NCBI GenBank assembly: GCA_964469505.1
Contig: CAYXZO010000050.1
Coordinates: 1-16,610, forward strand
Source: CAYXZO01 sp964469505
GTDB lineage: Bacteria; Fidelibacterota; UBA8477; JABMPR01
Direction: 5' to 3'
DNA length: 16,610 nt
In this document: positions 1 to 7,228 of the stretch, in pieces
Numbering within the stretch: position 1 is the first letter of the stretch
Layout: every line of letters begins with the position of its first letter
Notes under the pieces: model-generated
What the model was told of the DNA's origin: nothing
The model's database searches: none
The model's input: the letters and a program-made list of their open reading frames with translations, nothing else
Translations under genes and position numbers: made by a program

Positions 1-5
1 TAAGG

Positions 6-23
6 GAGGTCTACCTAGACCTC
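6..23. repeat. Perfect 8-bp palindrome with 2-nt spacer, possible terminator or operator
   Basis: The half-site gaggtcta (6-13) is followed by cc and then by its exact reverse complement tagacctc (16-23). As RNA it would form a 6-7 bp stem with a small loop. A run of five T begins about eight bases later (30-34), so it could be a weak terminator for a gene left of the window. A two-base spacer between perfect half-sites also fits a protein-binding operator. The sequence does not decide between these. Confidence 0.45.
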
Positions 24-44
24 ATTCACTTTTTAACATATGAA

Positions 45-68
45 CTAAGTATCTAGGTGTCTAAGGGT
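45..68 (+). repeat. Three tandem imperfect octamers (copy 1)
   Basis: Three consecutive 8-mers share a pattern close to CTARGKRT: ctaagtat (45-52), ctaggtgt (53-60) and ctaagggt (61-68). A diverged copy lies at 274-296, and the first octamer recurs exactly there (281-288). The function is unknown; it could be part of a dispersed element or a binding-site array. Confidence 0.5.
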
Positions 69-75
69 AGGGGGG

Positions 76-153
76 ATTGTCATTGCGCGGGTCCCGACTT
101 GCCCGCCAGTAAGCGGGTCTGCCTTCCGGCTGATCGGGAGACGAAGCAATCTC
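76..153. repeat. Nested-palindrome dispersed-repeat-like element
   Basis: The ends attgc (82-86) and gcaat (146-150) are inverted. Inside them tcccga (92-97) pairs with tcggga (134-139), and inside those cccgc (102-106) pairs with gcggg (113-117) around the loop cagtaa, giving a three-tier cruciform of about 70 bp. From memory, the outer words (a gtcattgcg end and a cgaagcaatct end) match a palindromic intergenic repeat scattered through many bacterial genomes, and spurious proteins are often predicted across it. Only one copy is in the window, so its dispersed nature is inferred rather than seen. Confidence 0.6.
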
Positions 154-273
154 CAACAGTGGAGAGTAGGGCGTGGAAGCTTTGGATTACGGTGTTTTAG
201 CGCCGCTTTGGTTTTGGTCTTTTTGAAGGCCATGGAAGGAGTGACGGGAAAAGTAAGGTAAGGAAAAGGGTGA

Positions 274-296
274 CTGGTATCTAAGTATTTAGGGGC
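274..296 (+). repeat. Octamer-based repeat (copy 2)
   Basis: Positions 276-295 align to 48-67 without gaps: 15 of 20 bases match and all five differences are transitions. The register of about eight bases is kept (ctggtat, ctaagtat, ttaggggc). With copy 1 it brackets the palindromic element at 76-153. Confidence 0.45.
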
Positions 297-404
297 TACA
301 CCTTTTTTCCACGTTTTCCATCCTCTTTTTGCCGCGGTCGGTGGTCATCATTCCCTCTTCAAGCGGGGTATAACGCCTAACCCCGTCCTCAGCGTCAACT
401 TTCT

Positions 405-437
405 AATAAAAAAGAAAAAATTAGCGAGTAGCTTGCT
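405..437 (-). terminator. Candidate intrinsic terminator of the chorismate mutase gene
   Basis: On the minus strand the last codons form a short stem, agcaag (437-432) with ctcgct (428-423), around the loop cta with one A-C mismatch. Two A follow, and then a T-rich tract of six T, C and six T (420-408). The stem is weak and overlaps the stop codon, but the T tract is long and correctly placed on the minus strand. Confidence 0.4.
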
Positions 438-708
438 GGCGGGCGCGGGAAAGTTCCAGTAACACTCCCACCAGACGGGTCAGCATAACGGTATCCACCT
501 CAGGTAATTCCCGGCGGTAATGGTTCAGCACCTCCGCTTCCCGGAGAGGGTCATTGACGGGCAGTCCCAGGCGCCGTTTGAGCGCCCCCACTTCCTCCGC
601 CAGCTCCAACCGCCGACGCAGCAACCCGGCCAGTTCCCGGTCCAACGCGTCCAACCGACGGCGTAATGCCTGCAGCTCCGGGGGTACCTCAGGGTGTTCC
701 GCAGCCAT
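421..708 (-). CDS. aroQ: Chorismate mutase, AroQ class
   Basis: A 95-residue monofunctional chorismate mutase, expected to convert chorismate to prephenate in the cytoplasm on the way to phenylalanine and tyrosine. The all-helical AroQ fold is evident. The residues that bind the transition state in the E. coli enzyme have clear counterparts: R16, R33, K44, D53, R56 and E57 (in the DPLRE word), S87 and Q91 (in LSRARQ). The length is typical of a stand-alone AroQ domain, with no prephenate dehydratase, dehydrogenase or DAHP synthase attached. The start is the first in-frame ATG at 708, and no Shine-Dalgarno precedes it. It is the only minus-strand gene and is divergent from the RNase HII gene across 101 bp. 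A T-rich tract follows the stop. The family call is confident; the gene symbol is generic. Confidence 0.9.
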   Translation of the reverse strand: MAAEHPEVPPELQALRRRLDALDRELAGLLRRRLELAEEVGALKRRLGLPVNDPLREAEVLNHYRRELPEVDTVMLTRLVGVLLELSRARQQATR

Positions 709-714
709 GGCGCG

Positions 715-720
715 AATCTA
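715..720 (-). promoter_or_regulatory. aroQ: Possible -10 element of chorismate mutase (leaderless)
   Basis: TAGATT on the minus strand ends six bases before the ATG at 708, so transcription would begin at or next to the start codon. That fits the missing Shine-Dalgarno. No good -35 hexamer is found at the usual spacing, so this is a weak call. Confidence 0.25.
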
Positions 721-774
721 AACTGACGGACTTGTAATGGCGCACCTTTTTTCTCGCCTGGCTTGCTCCAGCCA

Positions 775-802
775 TTGGAAAAAAGCCTACTTGTGCTATC
801 CT
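775..802 (+). promoter_or_regulatory. Candidate promoter of the RNase HII-YraN gene, predicting a leaderless mRNA
   Basis: A -35-like TTGGAA (775-780) and a -10-like TATCCT (797-802) are separated by 16 bases. The ATG at 810 lies seven bases after the -10, so the transcript would start at about 809-810. No Shine-Dalgarno precedes the ATG, in agreement. The run TATCCTTTG (797-805) also resembles, with one extra base, the TAnnTTTG element used by the Bacteroidota housekeeping sigma factor. Confidence 0.4.
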
Positions 803-809
803 TTGCCCG

Positions 810-1778
810 ATGTCACCGGACAGCTTGGCCAATTCTACTTCCTTGCTCATCGCCGGCGTCGACGAGGCCGGTCGCGGACCTCTGGCGGGACCGGTGGTAG
901 CCGCCGCGGTCGTGATGGAACCTGGGAACCTGCCCGCGGGCGTGCGTGACTCCAAAACTCTCAGTGAAAAAACCCGTGAGCGCTTGGCTCAGGAAATTCA
1001 GGTAAGGGCCAAGGCCGTGGGCATAGGGGTGGTGCACGAACAGGAAATCGACCGGACCAATATCCTGACTGCCACCCTGAAAGCCATGCGCCAGGCGGTG
1101 GATAACTTGGACGTAGCGCCCCAGGAAGTATTGATCGACGGCCGCCATTTGATCCCGGAACTGTCCCTCAGACAACGGGCCATCGTTGATGGCGACGCCA
1201 GCGAACCTCTCATCGCCGCCGCTTCCATTATCGCCAAGGTCACCAGGGACGCCATGCTGAAGTCATACGATCGCCTCTTTCCCGAATACGGCTTTGCGGC
1301 CCACAAGGGCTATGGTACTCGGGCTCACCTCGCAGCCCTCAAGGAGCACGGCCGTTGTCCCATTCACCGGCGTAGTTTTAAGCCGGTAAGCAGCATTCCC
1401 AACCTCCATTACCAGCGCCCCACCACGCAACAGGACCGGGGACGGATGGGCGAGATTTTCGCCGCCATGCATTTCATCCGCCAGGGCTATCATCTGCTCC
1501 ATCGGGGCTACCATGCCGGTCGCGACGGCGAAATAGACCTCATCGTGGAGCGGGACGACACCGTGGTATTCGTGGAGGTCAAAAGCGGCCTGAATCTCAC
1601 CGAGTTGAGCTGGCGGGTAGATCCCCGGAAACAACATCAACTGGTGAAACTGGCCAACCGCTGGCTGGAAACCCACGCCCGTCCCGACCGCAACTATCGG
1701 TTCGACCTGGTGCTGGTTGATTTTTCACCCCGTAAACCGGATCTTCACCACTATGCTGATGCTTTTTCACCATTCTAA
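810..1778 (+). CDS. rnhB: Ribonuclease HII fused to a YraN (UPF0102) nuclease-like domain
   Basis: A 322-residue two-domain protein. Residues 1 to about 195 are RNase HII, which nicks RNA in RNA/DNA hybrids and at single ribonucleotides in DNA. Visible features are VDEAGRGPLAG with D18 and E19, the LIDG aspartate D110, and SIIAKVTRD ending in D147, so the four acidic catalytic residues are present; HKGYGT (165-170) follows. Residues from about 205 to 322 match the YraN/UPF0102 family, a PD-(D/E)XK-like fold: GEIDLI with E241 and D243, then FVEVK with E256 and K258. YraN has no settled function. The two genes are often neighbours in bacteria, so a fusion is a sensible outcome. The N-terminus fits RNase HII proteins that start about 15 residues before DEAGRGP. 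There is no frameshift between the domains. The 3' end overlaps the next gene by 26 bp. Confidence 0.93.
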   Translation: MSPDSLANSTSLLIAGVDEAGRGPLAGPVVAAAVVMEPGNLPAGVRDSKTLSEKTRERLAQEIQVRAKAVGIGVVHEQEIDRTNILTATLKAMRQAVDNLDVAPQEVLIDGRHLIPELSLRQRAIVDGDASEPLIAAASIIAKVTRDAMLKSYDRLFPEYGFAAHKGYGTRAHLAALKEHGRCPIHRRSFKPVSSIPNLHYQRPTTQQDRGRMGEIFAAMHFIRQGYHLLHRGYHAGRDGEIDLIVERDDTVVFVEVKSGLNLTELSWRVDPRKQHQLVKLANRWLETHARPDRNYRFDLVLVDFSPRKPDLHHYADAFSPF

Positions 1779-3492
1779 ATTTTTTAGAGTTATCCCTCGC
1801 TCCCTGTTCTGGCTGACCCTGGCCGGAATATGGCTACTGCCAGTCCGACCCCTGTTCGCCCAGGAGGTTTACGGCTACCAGGGAGTGGTGGTGGCCCATG
1901 ATGCCGAGGCCTGCCAGGCTGGGATTGAAATTCTCCAACAGGGTGGCAACGCGGTGGACGCCGCCGTGGCCGTGGCCTACGCCCTGGCAGTAACTCATCC
2001 CGAGGCGGGTAATATTGGCGGGGGCGGTTTCATGCTCATCCACCTGGCTGGTGATTCTACTTACGCCCTGGACTACCGGGAAACGGCTCCCGGCAAGGCT
2101 TTTCGTGATATGTTCCTGAACGATTCGGGCCGGGTGGTTCCAGGCAAAAGCCTGGTGGGAGGCCTAGCCGTGGGGGTGCCGGGTACCGTGGCCGGAATGG
2201 AGGCGGCCCTGTCCCGCTTTGGTCTGCTCAGCCGGGAAGAGGTAATGGCACCAGCCATTCGCCTGGCTCGTGAGGGTTTCCGGGTGTCGTACCGCCTGGC
2301 TCGGGCCCTGGCCTGGTTGGACCAGCGGGCGCGGGATTTTCCCGCCACCCGGAAATTGTTCACCCGCTCGGGCCGACCCTACCGTCCCGGTGAAATTTTC
2401 CGCCAGCCCCGCCTGGCCAGGACCCTGCAGCGTATCGCCCATATGGGTCCTAAGGCCTTTTACGAAGGTCCCCTAGCGGAAGCCCTAGTGCGGGCTGTAC
2501 GTCAGGCTGGGGGGGTGATGGAAGTCGAGGATTTGGCCAATTACCGGGCCGTGTGGCGCCGACCCCTCCATGGACGTTACCGGGGCTACGATATCTTTTC
2601 CATGCCACCACCCAGTTCCGGCGGGGTAGCGCTGCTCTCCATGCTTAATATGCTCTCCCTGGCGCCCCTGGACTCCCTGGAATGGCATTCGGCGCCATAC
2701 GTGCAGTTGCTCACCGAAGTGGAACGTCGCGTTTACGCCGACCGCAGCCGTTGGCTAGGTGATCCTGATTTTTATCCCGTACCGGTGAACCAACTCCTCT
2801 CCCAGTCCTACGCCCGGAGACGCTTCGCTGAAATCGACTTCTCCCGGGCCAATCCCAGCCGGGAGGTAGCGCCCCTGGATCCCCTGGCCCTTAAGCTCCT
2901 AGCTGAAGGGGAGGAGACCACGCATTTCTGTGTAGTTGACCGCTGGGGCAACGCCGTCAGCAATACCTACACCCTCAACTGGTCTTTCGGCTCCCTGGTG
3001 AGTGTTCCCGAAGGAGGTTTTCTTCTGAACGACGAGATGGACGACTTCAGCGCCAAACCGGGAGTTCCCAATGCATTCGGGCTCCTTGGCGGCGTTGCCA
3101 ATGCCATAGCTCCCGGAAAGCGGATGCTCTCCAGCATGACCCCTACCATCGTGCTGCGGGACGGACAGGTTTTTGCCGTGGTGGGAACGCCGGGAGGCTC
3201 AACTATCATCACCTCCGTTATGCAAGTTCTACTAAATCTTATAAATTACCGTATGTCACCCCTGAATGCAGTCAGTGTCAGTCGTTTCCACCACCAATGG
3301 TTGCCGGATGTGATCTACTACGAGCCCTACGGTCTGAGTGCTGAAACTCGGGCGCGGCTGGAAAAATTGGGTTACGTCTTCAAACTGCGACCACCAATCG
3401 GTGAGGTGAACCTCATTGTGCGTGATACCACCGCTGGCGGCTGGTTCGGCGCTCCCGATTTCCGCCGCGGCTCCCACGCCGCAGGATACTGA
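1753..3492 (+). CDS. ggt: Gamma-glutamyltransferase, exported precursor
   Basis: A 579-residue precursor of a gamma-glutamyltransferase (EC 2.3.2.2), which cleaves or transfers the gamma-glutamyl group of glutathione and related compounds outside the cytoplasmic membrane. A signal peptide (basic start, hydrophobic core, LFA before QEVYG near residue 37) indicates export. The self-processing nucleophile is T390 in TTHFCVVD, which would begin the small subunit (390-579). NIGGGGFM in the large subunit and the NDEMDDFS, TPGGS and late SRFHHQWLPD segments are family features, and the length is typical. ATG 1753 is chosen over an in-frame TTG at 1717 because the signal peptide follows directly and the overlap with the RNase gene is smaller; ATG 1759 is also possible. 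No strong Shine-Dalgarno is seen, so coupling to the upstream gene is likely. The real substrate is unknown. Confidence 0.93.
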   Translation: MLMLFHHSKFFRVIPRSLFWLTLAGIWLLPVRPLFAQEVYGYQGVVVAHDAEACQAGIEILQQGGNAVDAAVAVAYALAVTHPEAGNIGGGGFMLIHLAGDSTYALDYRETAPGKAFRDMFLNDSGRVVPGKSLVGGLAVGVPGTVAGMEAALSRFGLLSREEVMAPAIRLAREGFRVSYRLARALAWLDQRARDFPATRKLFTRSGRPYRPGEIFRQPRLARTLQRIAHMGPKAFYEGPLAEALVRAVRQAGGVMEVEDLANYRAVWRRPLHGRYRGYDIFSMPPPSSGGVALLSMLNMLSLAPLDSLEWHSAPYVQLLTEVERRVYADRSRWLGDPDFYPVPVNQLLSQSYARRRFAEIDFSRANPSREVAPLDPLALKLLAEGEETTHFCVVDRWGNAVSNTYTLNWSFGSLVSVPEGGFLLNDEMDDFSAKPGVPNAFGLLGGVANAIAPGKRMLSSMTPTIVLRDGQVFAVVGTPGGSTIITSVMQVLLNLINYRMSPLNAVSVSRFHHQWLPDVIYYEPYGLSAETRARLEKLGYVFKLRPPIGEVNLIVRDTTAGGWFGAPDFRRGSHAAGY

Positions 3493-3531
3493 AAAAATGA
3501 ACTTTAGCCCGCACTGTACGTTAAACTCACT

Positions 3532-3559
3532 TTGAAAGCTGCCTTAAATGGTTTTAAAT
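3532..3559 (+). promoter_or_regulatory. Candidate promoter of the signal peptidase gene
   Basis: TTGAAA (3532-3537) is followed after 16 bases by TTAAAT (3554-3559), a moderate match to a sigma70-type promoter in a short intergenic gap. It supports the later ATG at 3586 as the start, because the in-frame TTG at 3532 would lie inside the -35 element. Confidence 0.3.
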
Positions 3560-3585
3560 CCGTTGCGAAGGATGAATTGAGGATC

Positions 3586-4524
3586 ATGGAGAAGAAAAAG
3601 TCGAAAAGAGTACCTAAAAAGGTCACCCAACCCCATGATCGGGAGGCTCACCGCTCGGGGGGCGTGCGCAGTTTCAGTCGGGGGCTATTGCACATCATCA
3701 TTTCCGTGCTGGTATTGCGGGCGACGGTTATCGAAGCTTATAACGTCCCCACTGGTAGCATGGAGGACACCATCCTCATCGGAGATTTCATTCTGGGAAA
3801 TAAGTTCGTTTACGGCATCCGGACGCCGGACTGGATCGGCCTGCCCTGGACGAACATCGGGTTTTCCATTCCTCACTGGCATCTGCCGGGATTCGATAAA
3901 CCCAAAAGCGGCGATGTGGTGATTTTCCGTTATCCCAACGACCGCTGGCCCGCCAACCGCATCGGCCCCTTCGATCCCAGCCTGAACTATATCAAACGTT
4001 GCATCGCCGGGCCGGGGCAGACGGTGCAGATTATCGGCAAGGAAGTTTACGTGGACGGCAAGCATATGCCCTTGCCGCCCCGGGGTAAAATCAGCCACCT
4101 CAACATGTACAGCCCCAATTACAAGGAGAGCGTGATATTTCCTCGAGGTATAGGCAACCGGGACTATTTCGGTCCCCTGCGGGTCCCCGCCAAGGGCGAT
4201 ACCCTGCGGGTGGGGGAATATCCCGTAGACGAGATTCTAAATTGCGCTTCCCTGGATGGCCACGACGTTTTTCTAGGGCCCAACGGGCGAATGCTCATCG
4301 ACGGTCGGGCCGTGAAGGAATACGTTTGCGAACAGGATTACTATTTCATGATGGGTGACAACCGGGACAATTCCCATGACAGCCGCTATTGGGGGCTGGT
4401 GCCCTACGACAACATCATCGGGGAGGCTTTGATCGTCTACCTCTCTTGGGATCAGACCGAGCCCAATCTGCTTGTCAGGCTGTTCAAGCTGCGTCCCGAC
4501 CGCCTTTTTCGTTTGATAAGATGA
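3586..4524 (+). CDS. lepB: Signal peptidase I
   Basis: A 312-residue type I signal peptidase, which removes signal peptides from exported proteins at the outer face of the inner membrane. A lysine/arginine-rich cytoplasmic tail (1-32) precedes one membrane segment (about 33-50), followed by the Ser box NVPTGSMEDT with S58. The Lys box NYIKRCIAGPG carries the general base K137, and MMGDNRDNSHDSRYWG is box E. All catalytic parts are present, so it should be active. It is longer than minimal enzymes because of extra sequence between boxes, as in many Bacteroidota/Chlorobiota-type homologues. The start at ATG 3586 has GAGGA at 3579-3583 (tight spacing) and AAGGA at 3568-3572; an upstream in-frame TTG at 3532 lacks a ribosome site. 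The upstream neighbour is itself a secreted protein. Confidence 0.93.
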   Translation: MEKKKSKRVPKKVTQPHDREAHRSGGVRSFSRGLLHIIISVLVLRATVIEAYNVPTGSMEDTILIGDFILGNKFVYGIRTPDWIGLPWTNIGFSIPHWHLPGFDKPKSGDVVIFRYPNDRWPANRIGPFDPSLNYIKRCIAGPGQTVQIIGKEVYVDGKHMPLPPRGKISHLNMYSPNYKESVIFPRGIGNRDYFGPLRVPAKGDTLRVGEYPVDEILNCASLDGHDVFLGPNGRMLIDGRAVKEYVCEQDYYFMMGDNRDNSHDSRYWGLVPYDNIIGEALIVYLSWDQTEPNLLVRLFKLRPDRLFRLIR

Positions 4525-4600
4525 GCGGTAATCAGGAGTTAGCGAGGTCGGCTCATTTGGTTAAACTACCCAACTGGAAGGAGACAGGAGCGAATCTATC

Positions 4601-7228
4601 GTGTTGACTGCCAATGAAATCCGTCGCCAGTTCATAGAATTCTTCAAGGAGCGGGATCACCGTTTCATCCGCAGCTCACCAGTCATTCCCTTCGACGACC
4701 CCACTCTGCTCTTCACTAACGCCGGAATGAACCAGTTTAAGGGCATTTTTCTGGGAGTAGAACAACCGCCCCATCCCCGGGCCGTCAATAGTCAAAAATG
4801 TATACGGGTAAGCGGTAAACATAACGACCTGGAGGAGGTGGGGAAGGACGGCTACCACCACACTTTTTTCGAAATGCTGGGTAACTGGTCCTTCGGCGAT
4901 TATTACAAGCGGGAAGCCATCCAGTGGGCCTGGGAGCTGTTTACCCAGGTATGGGGTATTCCCAAGGACAAGCTGTACGCAACCGTTTACGAAGAGGATG
5001 ACGAAGCCTACCGCCTGTGGGGAGAAGTTACCGACATCAATCCCCGCCACATCCTGCGCTTCGGTAAAAAGGACAACTTCTGGGAGATGGGCGAGACGGG
5101 GCCCTGTGGTCCCTGTTCAGAACTGCACGTTGATCTGGGGGGACCGGAGCCCATCGACGGCACTGATCCAGAACGGGGCGTCAACAGCGGCAACTCCCGC
5201 TTTATCGAACTATGGAACCTGGTTTTCATTCAATACAACCATCTGCCCGACGGCACTTTCCAGGAATTGCCCCACAAGCACGTGGATACAGGCGCCGGAC
5301 TGGAACGGATTACTGCCTACCTCCAGGGGCATCTGAGCAATTACGCCACCGATTTGTTCCAACCCATCATCAAGGTTATCGAAGAATTTTCCGGCGTGCC
5401 CTACGCCGAGGACGATACGGGCACACCCCACCGGGTGATCGCCGATCACGTTCGTATGCTCACCTTCGCTATAACCGACGGGGCTTTGCCTTCCAACGAC
5501 GGGCGGGGTTATGTACTACGCCGCATTCTCCGCCGGGCGGCCCGCTTCGGGCGCAAGCTGGAGCTGAAACGCCCCTTCATCTACGAACTGGTACCGGTGG
5601 TGGTGGAGCTGATGGGGGAGGCCTATCCTGAATTGAAAAACCGGGTGGAATACGTCCAGCGGGTGATCAAAGCCGAGGAGGAATCCTTCGCCGGGACCCT
5701 GGATCGGGGCTTGCAGATTTTTAGCAAGATGGTCAAACAGGCTCAACAGGAACAGCGGCAATCCCTAACCGGGGAGGAAGTTTTCACCCTCTACGACACC
5801 TACGGCTTTCCCGCCGACCTGACCCGCCTGATGGCCGAAGAACAGGGCCTGTCCGTGGATGAGGCCGGTTTTCAACATCTTATGAAGCAGCAGCGCGAAA
5901 AAGCCCGGGCTGCTCATCGGTTCCGGATGGAAACGGTTGATGGCGGAGAATGGGTCGAAATCCGGGAAGGCCCTCATTCCCACTTCATCGGTTACGACTT
6001 TCTGGACGCCGATGTGCACGTGGTGCGTTACAAACCCCTGGACGAAGAGCATTGCCTGGTGGTGCTGGATCAAACGCCCTTTTACGCTGAAAGTGGCGGT
6101 CAGGTGGGTGACAAAGGGGTATTATTCCAGGGGGATAAGCAGTTCCCGGTGGTGGATACCCAGAAAGAGGGGGACGCCATCGTGCACCAGGTGCGTATCC
6201 GACCTGCCGAGCTGAACGGGGAGACATACGTGGCTCGGGTGGACGCCCAGCGCCGGGCCGCCACGGTGTTGAACCATTCCGCCACCCATCTACTCCAGGC
6301 GGCTTTGCGGGAAATTCTGGGAGAACACGTCAAACAAGCCGGTTCCCTGGTAGCACCCGATTACCTGCGTTTCGATTTCAACCATTTCGAGAAGCTACGA
6401 CCGGAAGAAATCCGCCGGGTGGAGGAGCGAGTCAACGAGTTGATCCGTAAGAACGTGCCAGCTCAAATAGTGGTGAAGTCCTTCGATGAGGCCGCCAAGG
6501 AAGGTGCCCTGGCCTTCTTCGGAGAGAAATACGGCGATGAAGTGCGGACGGTACGCTTCGGTCCGTACAGTTATGAACTCTGTGGCGGCACCCATGTGAA
6601 GGCCACGGGTGACATCGGCTACTTTCGTATCGTGCAGGAGAGCGCCATTGCCGCCGGCGTACGACGCATAATGGCTGTCACCGGTGCCACAGCCGTGTCC
6701 CAGGCCCGGCAGGAGACGGAACAATTGACAGAGGCCGCCGAAGTGCTGAAAACGGAACCTGCCCGGCTGACCGACAAGTTGAAACAACTGCTGGAAGAAC
6801 GCCGTCGCCTGGAAAAGGAACTGCAGCGGTTGCAGTTCAAGCTCAACGCTGATTTTCTGGAGCAGCTGGCTAAAGAAGCGGACAAAGTGGACGACATCGC
6901 GGTGGTTTCCACCTTTCTCAACGCCCGGGACATGGAAGAATTGAAATCCGCCGCCGATGCCCTAATGGAACATATGGGTTCGGGAGTGGGAGTTTTAGGC
7001 GCCGAAATCAACGAACGCCCCTATCTTGTATGCGTGGTTTCCGAAGATGTCATCGCCCGTTATAAACTGAAAGCCGGCGACCTGGTGCGGGAGCTGGGTC
7101 GTCGTCTGGGTGGCGGTGGGGGCGGCAAGCCCCACCTGGCCACCGCCGGAGGTAAGGAATTGAGTCGGCTGGACGAGGTTCTGGCCGGCGTGAAAGAGCT
7201 TGTGGCACAAAGGATTCGTCATGATTAA
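4601..7228 (+). CDS. alaS: Alanyl-tRNA synthetase
   Basis: An 875-residue cytoplasmic enzyme that charges tRNA-Ala. The N-terminal class II catalytic domain has the segments FIRSSPVIPFDDPTLLFTNA, GKHNDLEEVG and FEMLGNWSFG. The editing domain carries the zinc ligands H559 and H563 in HSATH, and C661 and H665 in CGGTH. The C-Ala region ends with a glycine run followed by KPHLATAGG. A coiled coil (about residues 700-760, rich in E, R, K and L) links the editing and C-terminal parts. The full length matches the family. The start is GTG 4601, with AAGGAG at 4578-4583 and AGGAG at 4586-4590; TTG 4604 directly after is a close alternative. The last 8 bp overlap the start of the glycine decarboxylase gene, implying translational coupling. 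The 76-bp upstream gap is too short for a T-box leader. Confidence 0.97.
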   Translation: MLTANEIRRQFIEFFKERDHRFIRSSPVIPFDDPTLLFTNAGMNQFKGIFLGVEQPPHPRAVNSQKCIRVSGKHNDLEEVGKDGYHHTFFEMLGNWSFGDYYKREAIQWAWELFTQVWGIPKDKLYATVYEEDDEAYRLWGEVTDINPRHILRFGKKDNFWEMGETGPCGPCSELHVDLGGPEPIDGTDPERGVNSGNSRFIELWNLVFIQYNHLPDGTFQELPHKHVDTGAGLERITAYLQGHLSNYATDLFQPIIKVIEEFSGVPYAEDDTGTPHRVIADHVRMLTFAITDGALPSNDGRGYVLRRILRRAARFGRKLELKRPFIYELVPVVVELMGEAYPELKNRVEYVQRVIKAEEESFAGTLDRGLQIFSKMVKQAQQEQRQSLTGEEVFTLYDTYGFPADLTRLMAEEQGLSVDEAGFQHLMKQQREKARAAHRFRMETVDGGEWVEIREGPHSHFIGYDFLDADVHVVRYKPLDEEHCLVVLDQTPFYAESGGQVGDKGVLFQGDKQFPVVDTQKEGDAIVHQVRIRPAELNGETYVARVDAQRRAATVLNHSATHLLQAALREILGEHVKQAGSLVAPDYLRFDFNHFEKLRPEEIRRVEERVNELIRKNVPAQIVVKSFDEAAKEGALAFFGEKYGDEVRTVRFGPYSYELCGGTHVKATGDIGYFRIVQESAIAAGVRRIMAVTGATAVSQARQETEQLTEAAEVLKTEPARLTDKLKQLLEERRRLEKELQRLQFKLNADFLEQLAKEADKVDDIAVVSTFLNARDMEELKSAADALMEHMGSGVGVLGAEINERPYLVCVVSEDVIARYKLKAGDLVRELGRRLGGGGGGKPHLATAGGKELSRLDEVLAGVKELVAQRIRHD
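7209..7214 (+). promoter_or_regulatory. gcvPB: Ribosome binding site fixing the gcvPB start
   Basis: AAAGGA lies six bases before ATG 7221, inside the end of alaS. It favours that ATG over an in-frame TTG at 7200, which has no such site. Confidence 0.6.

Larger units (their letters stand above)
1..420. other. Noncoding, repeat-containing left-end region
   Basis: No convincing gene lies here on either strand. The stretch holds a perfect 8-bp palindrome (6-23), an imperfect nested palindrome (82-150), two diverged copies of an octamer-based repeat (45-68 and 274-296), pyrimidine-rich runs on the plus strand near 300-360, and a GC-rich hairpin (cggggt 364-369 with accccg 380-385). A short minus-strand reading frame (45-233) crosses the palindromic element; it is rich in Arg, Lys, Pro and Thr, resembles no family and is judged spurious. 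The gene upstream of the window may end just left of position 1. I see no tRNA, SRP RNA or tmRNA signature. Confidence 0.7.

Noticed and set aside
45..233. Minus-strand reading frame of 62 codons in the left noncoding region
   Set aside because: It runs across the palindromic repeat, has basic low-complexity composition, lacks a ribosome site and matches no family; similar spurious proteins are typical of such repeats.
364..385. GC-rich hairpin cggggt/accccg as a terminator
   Set aside because: Six-base stem with a ten-base loop and no T tract on either strand next to it; not enough for a terminator call.
4525..4600. T-box or other leader riboswitch ahead of alaS
   Set aside because: The gap is only 76 bases and shows no T-box sequence or specifier stem; it holds only ribosome sites.
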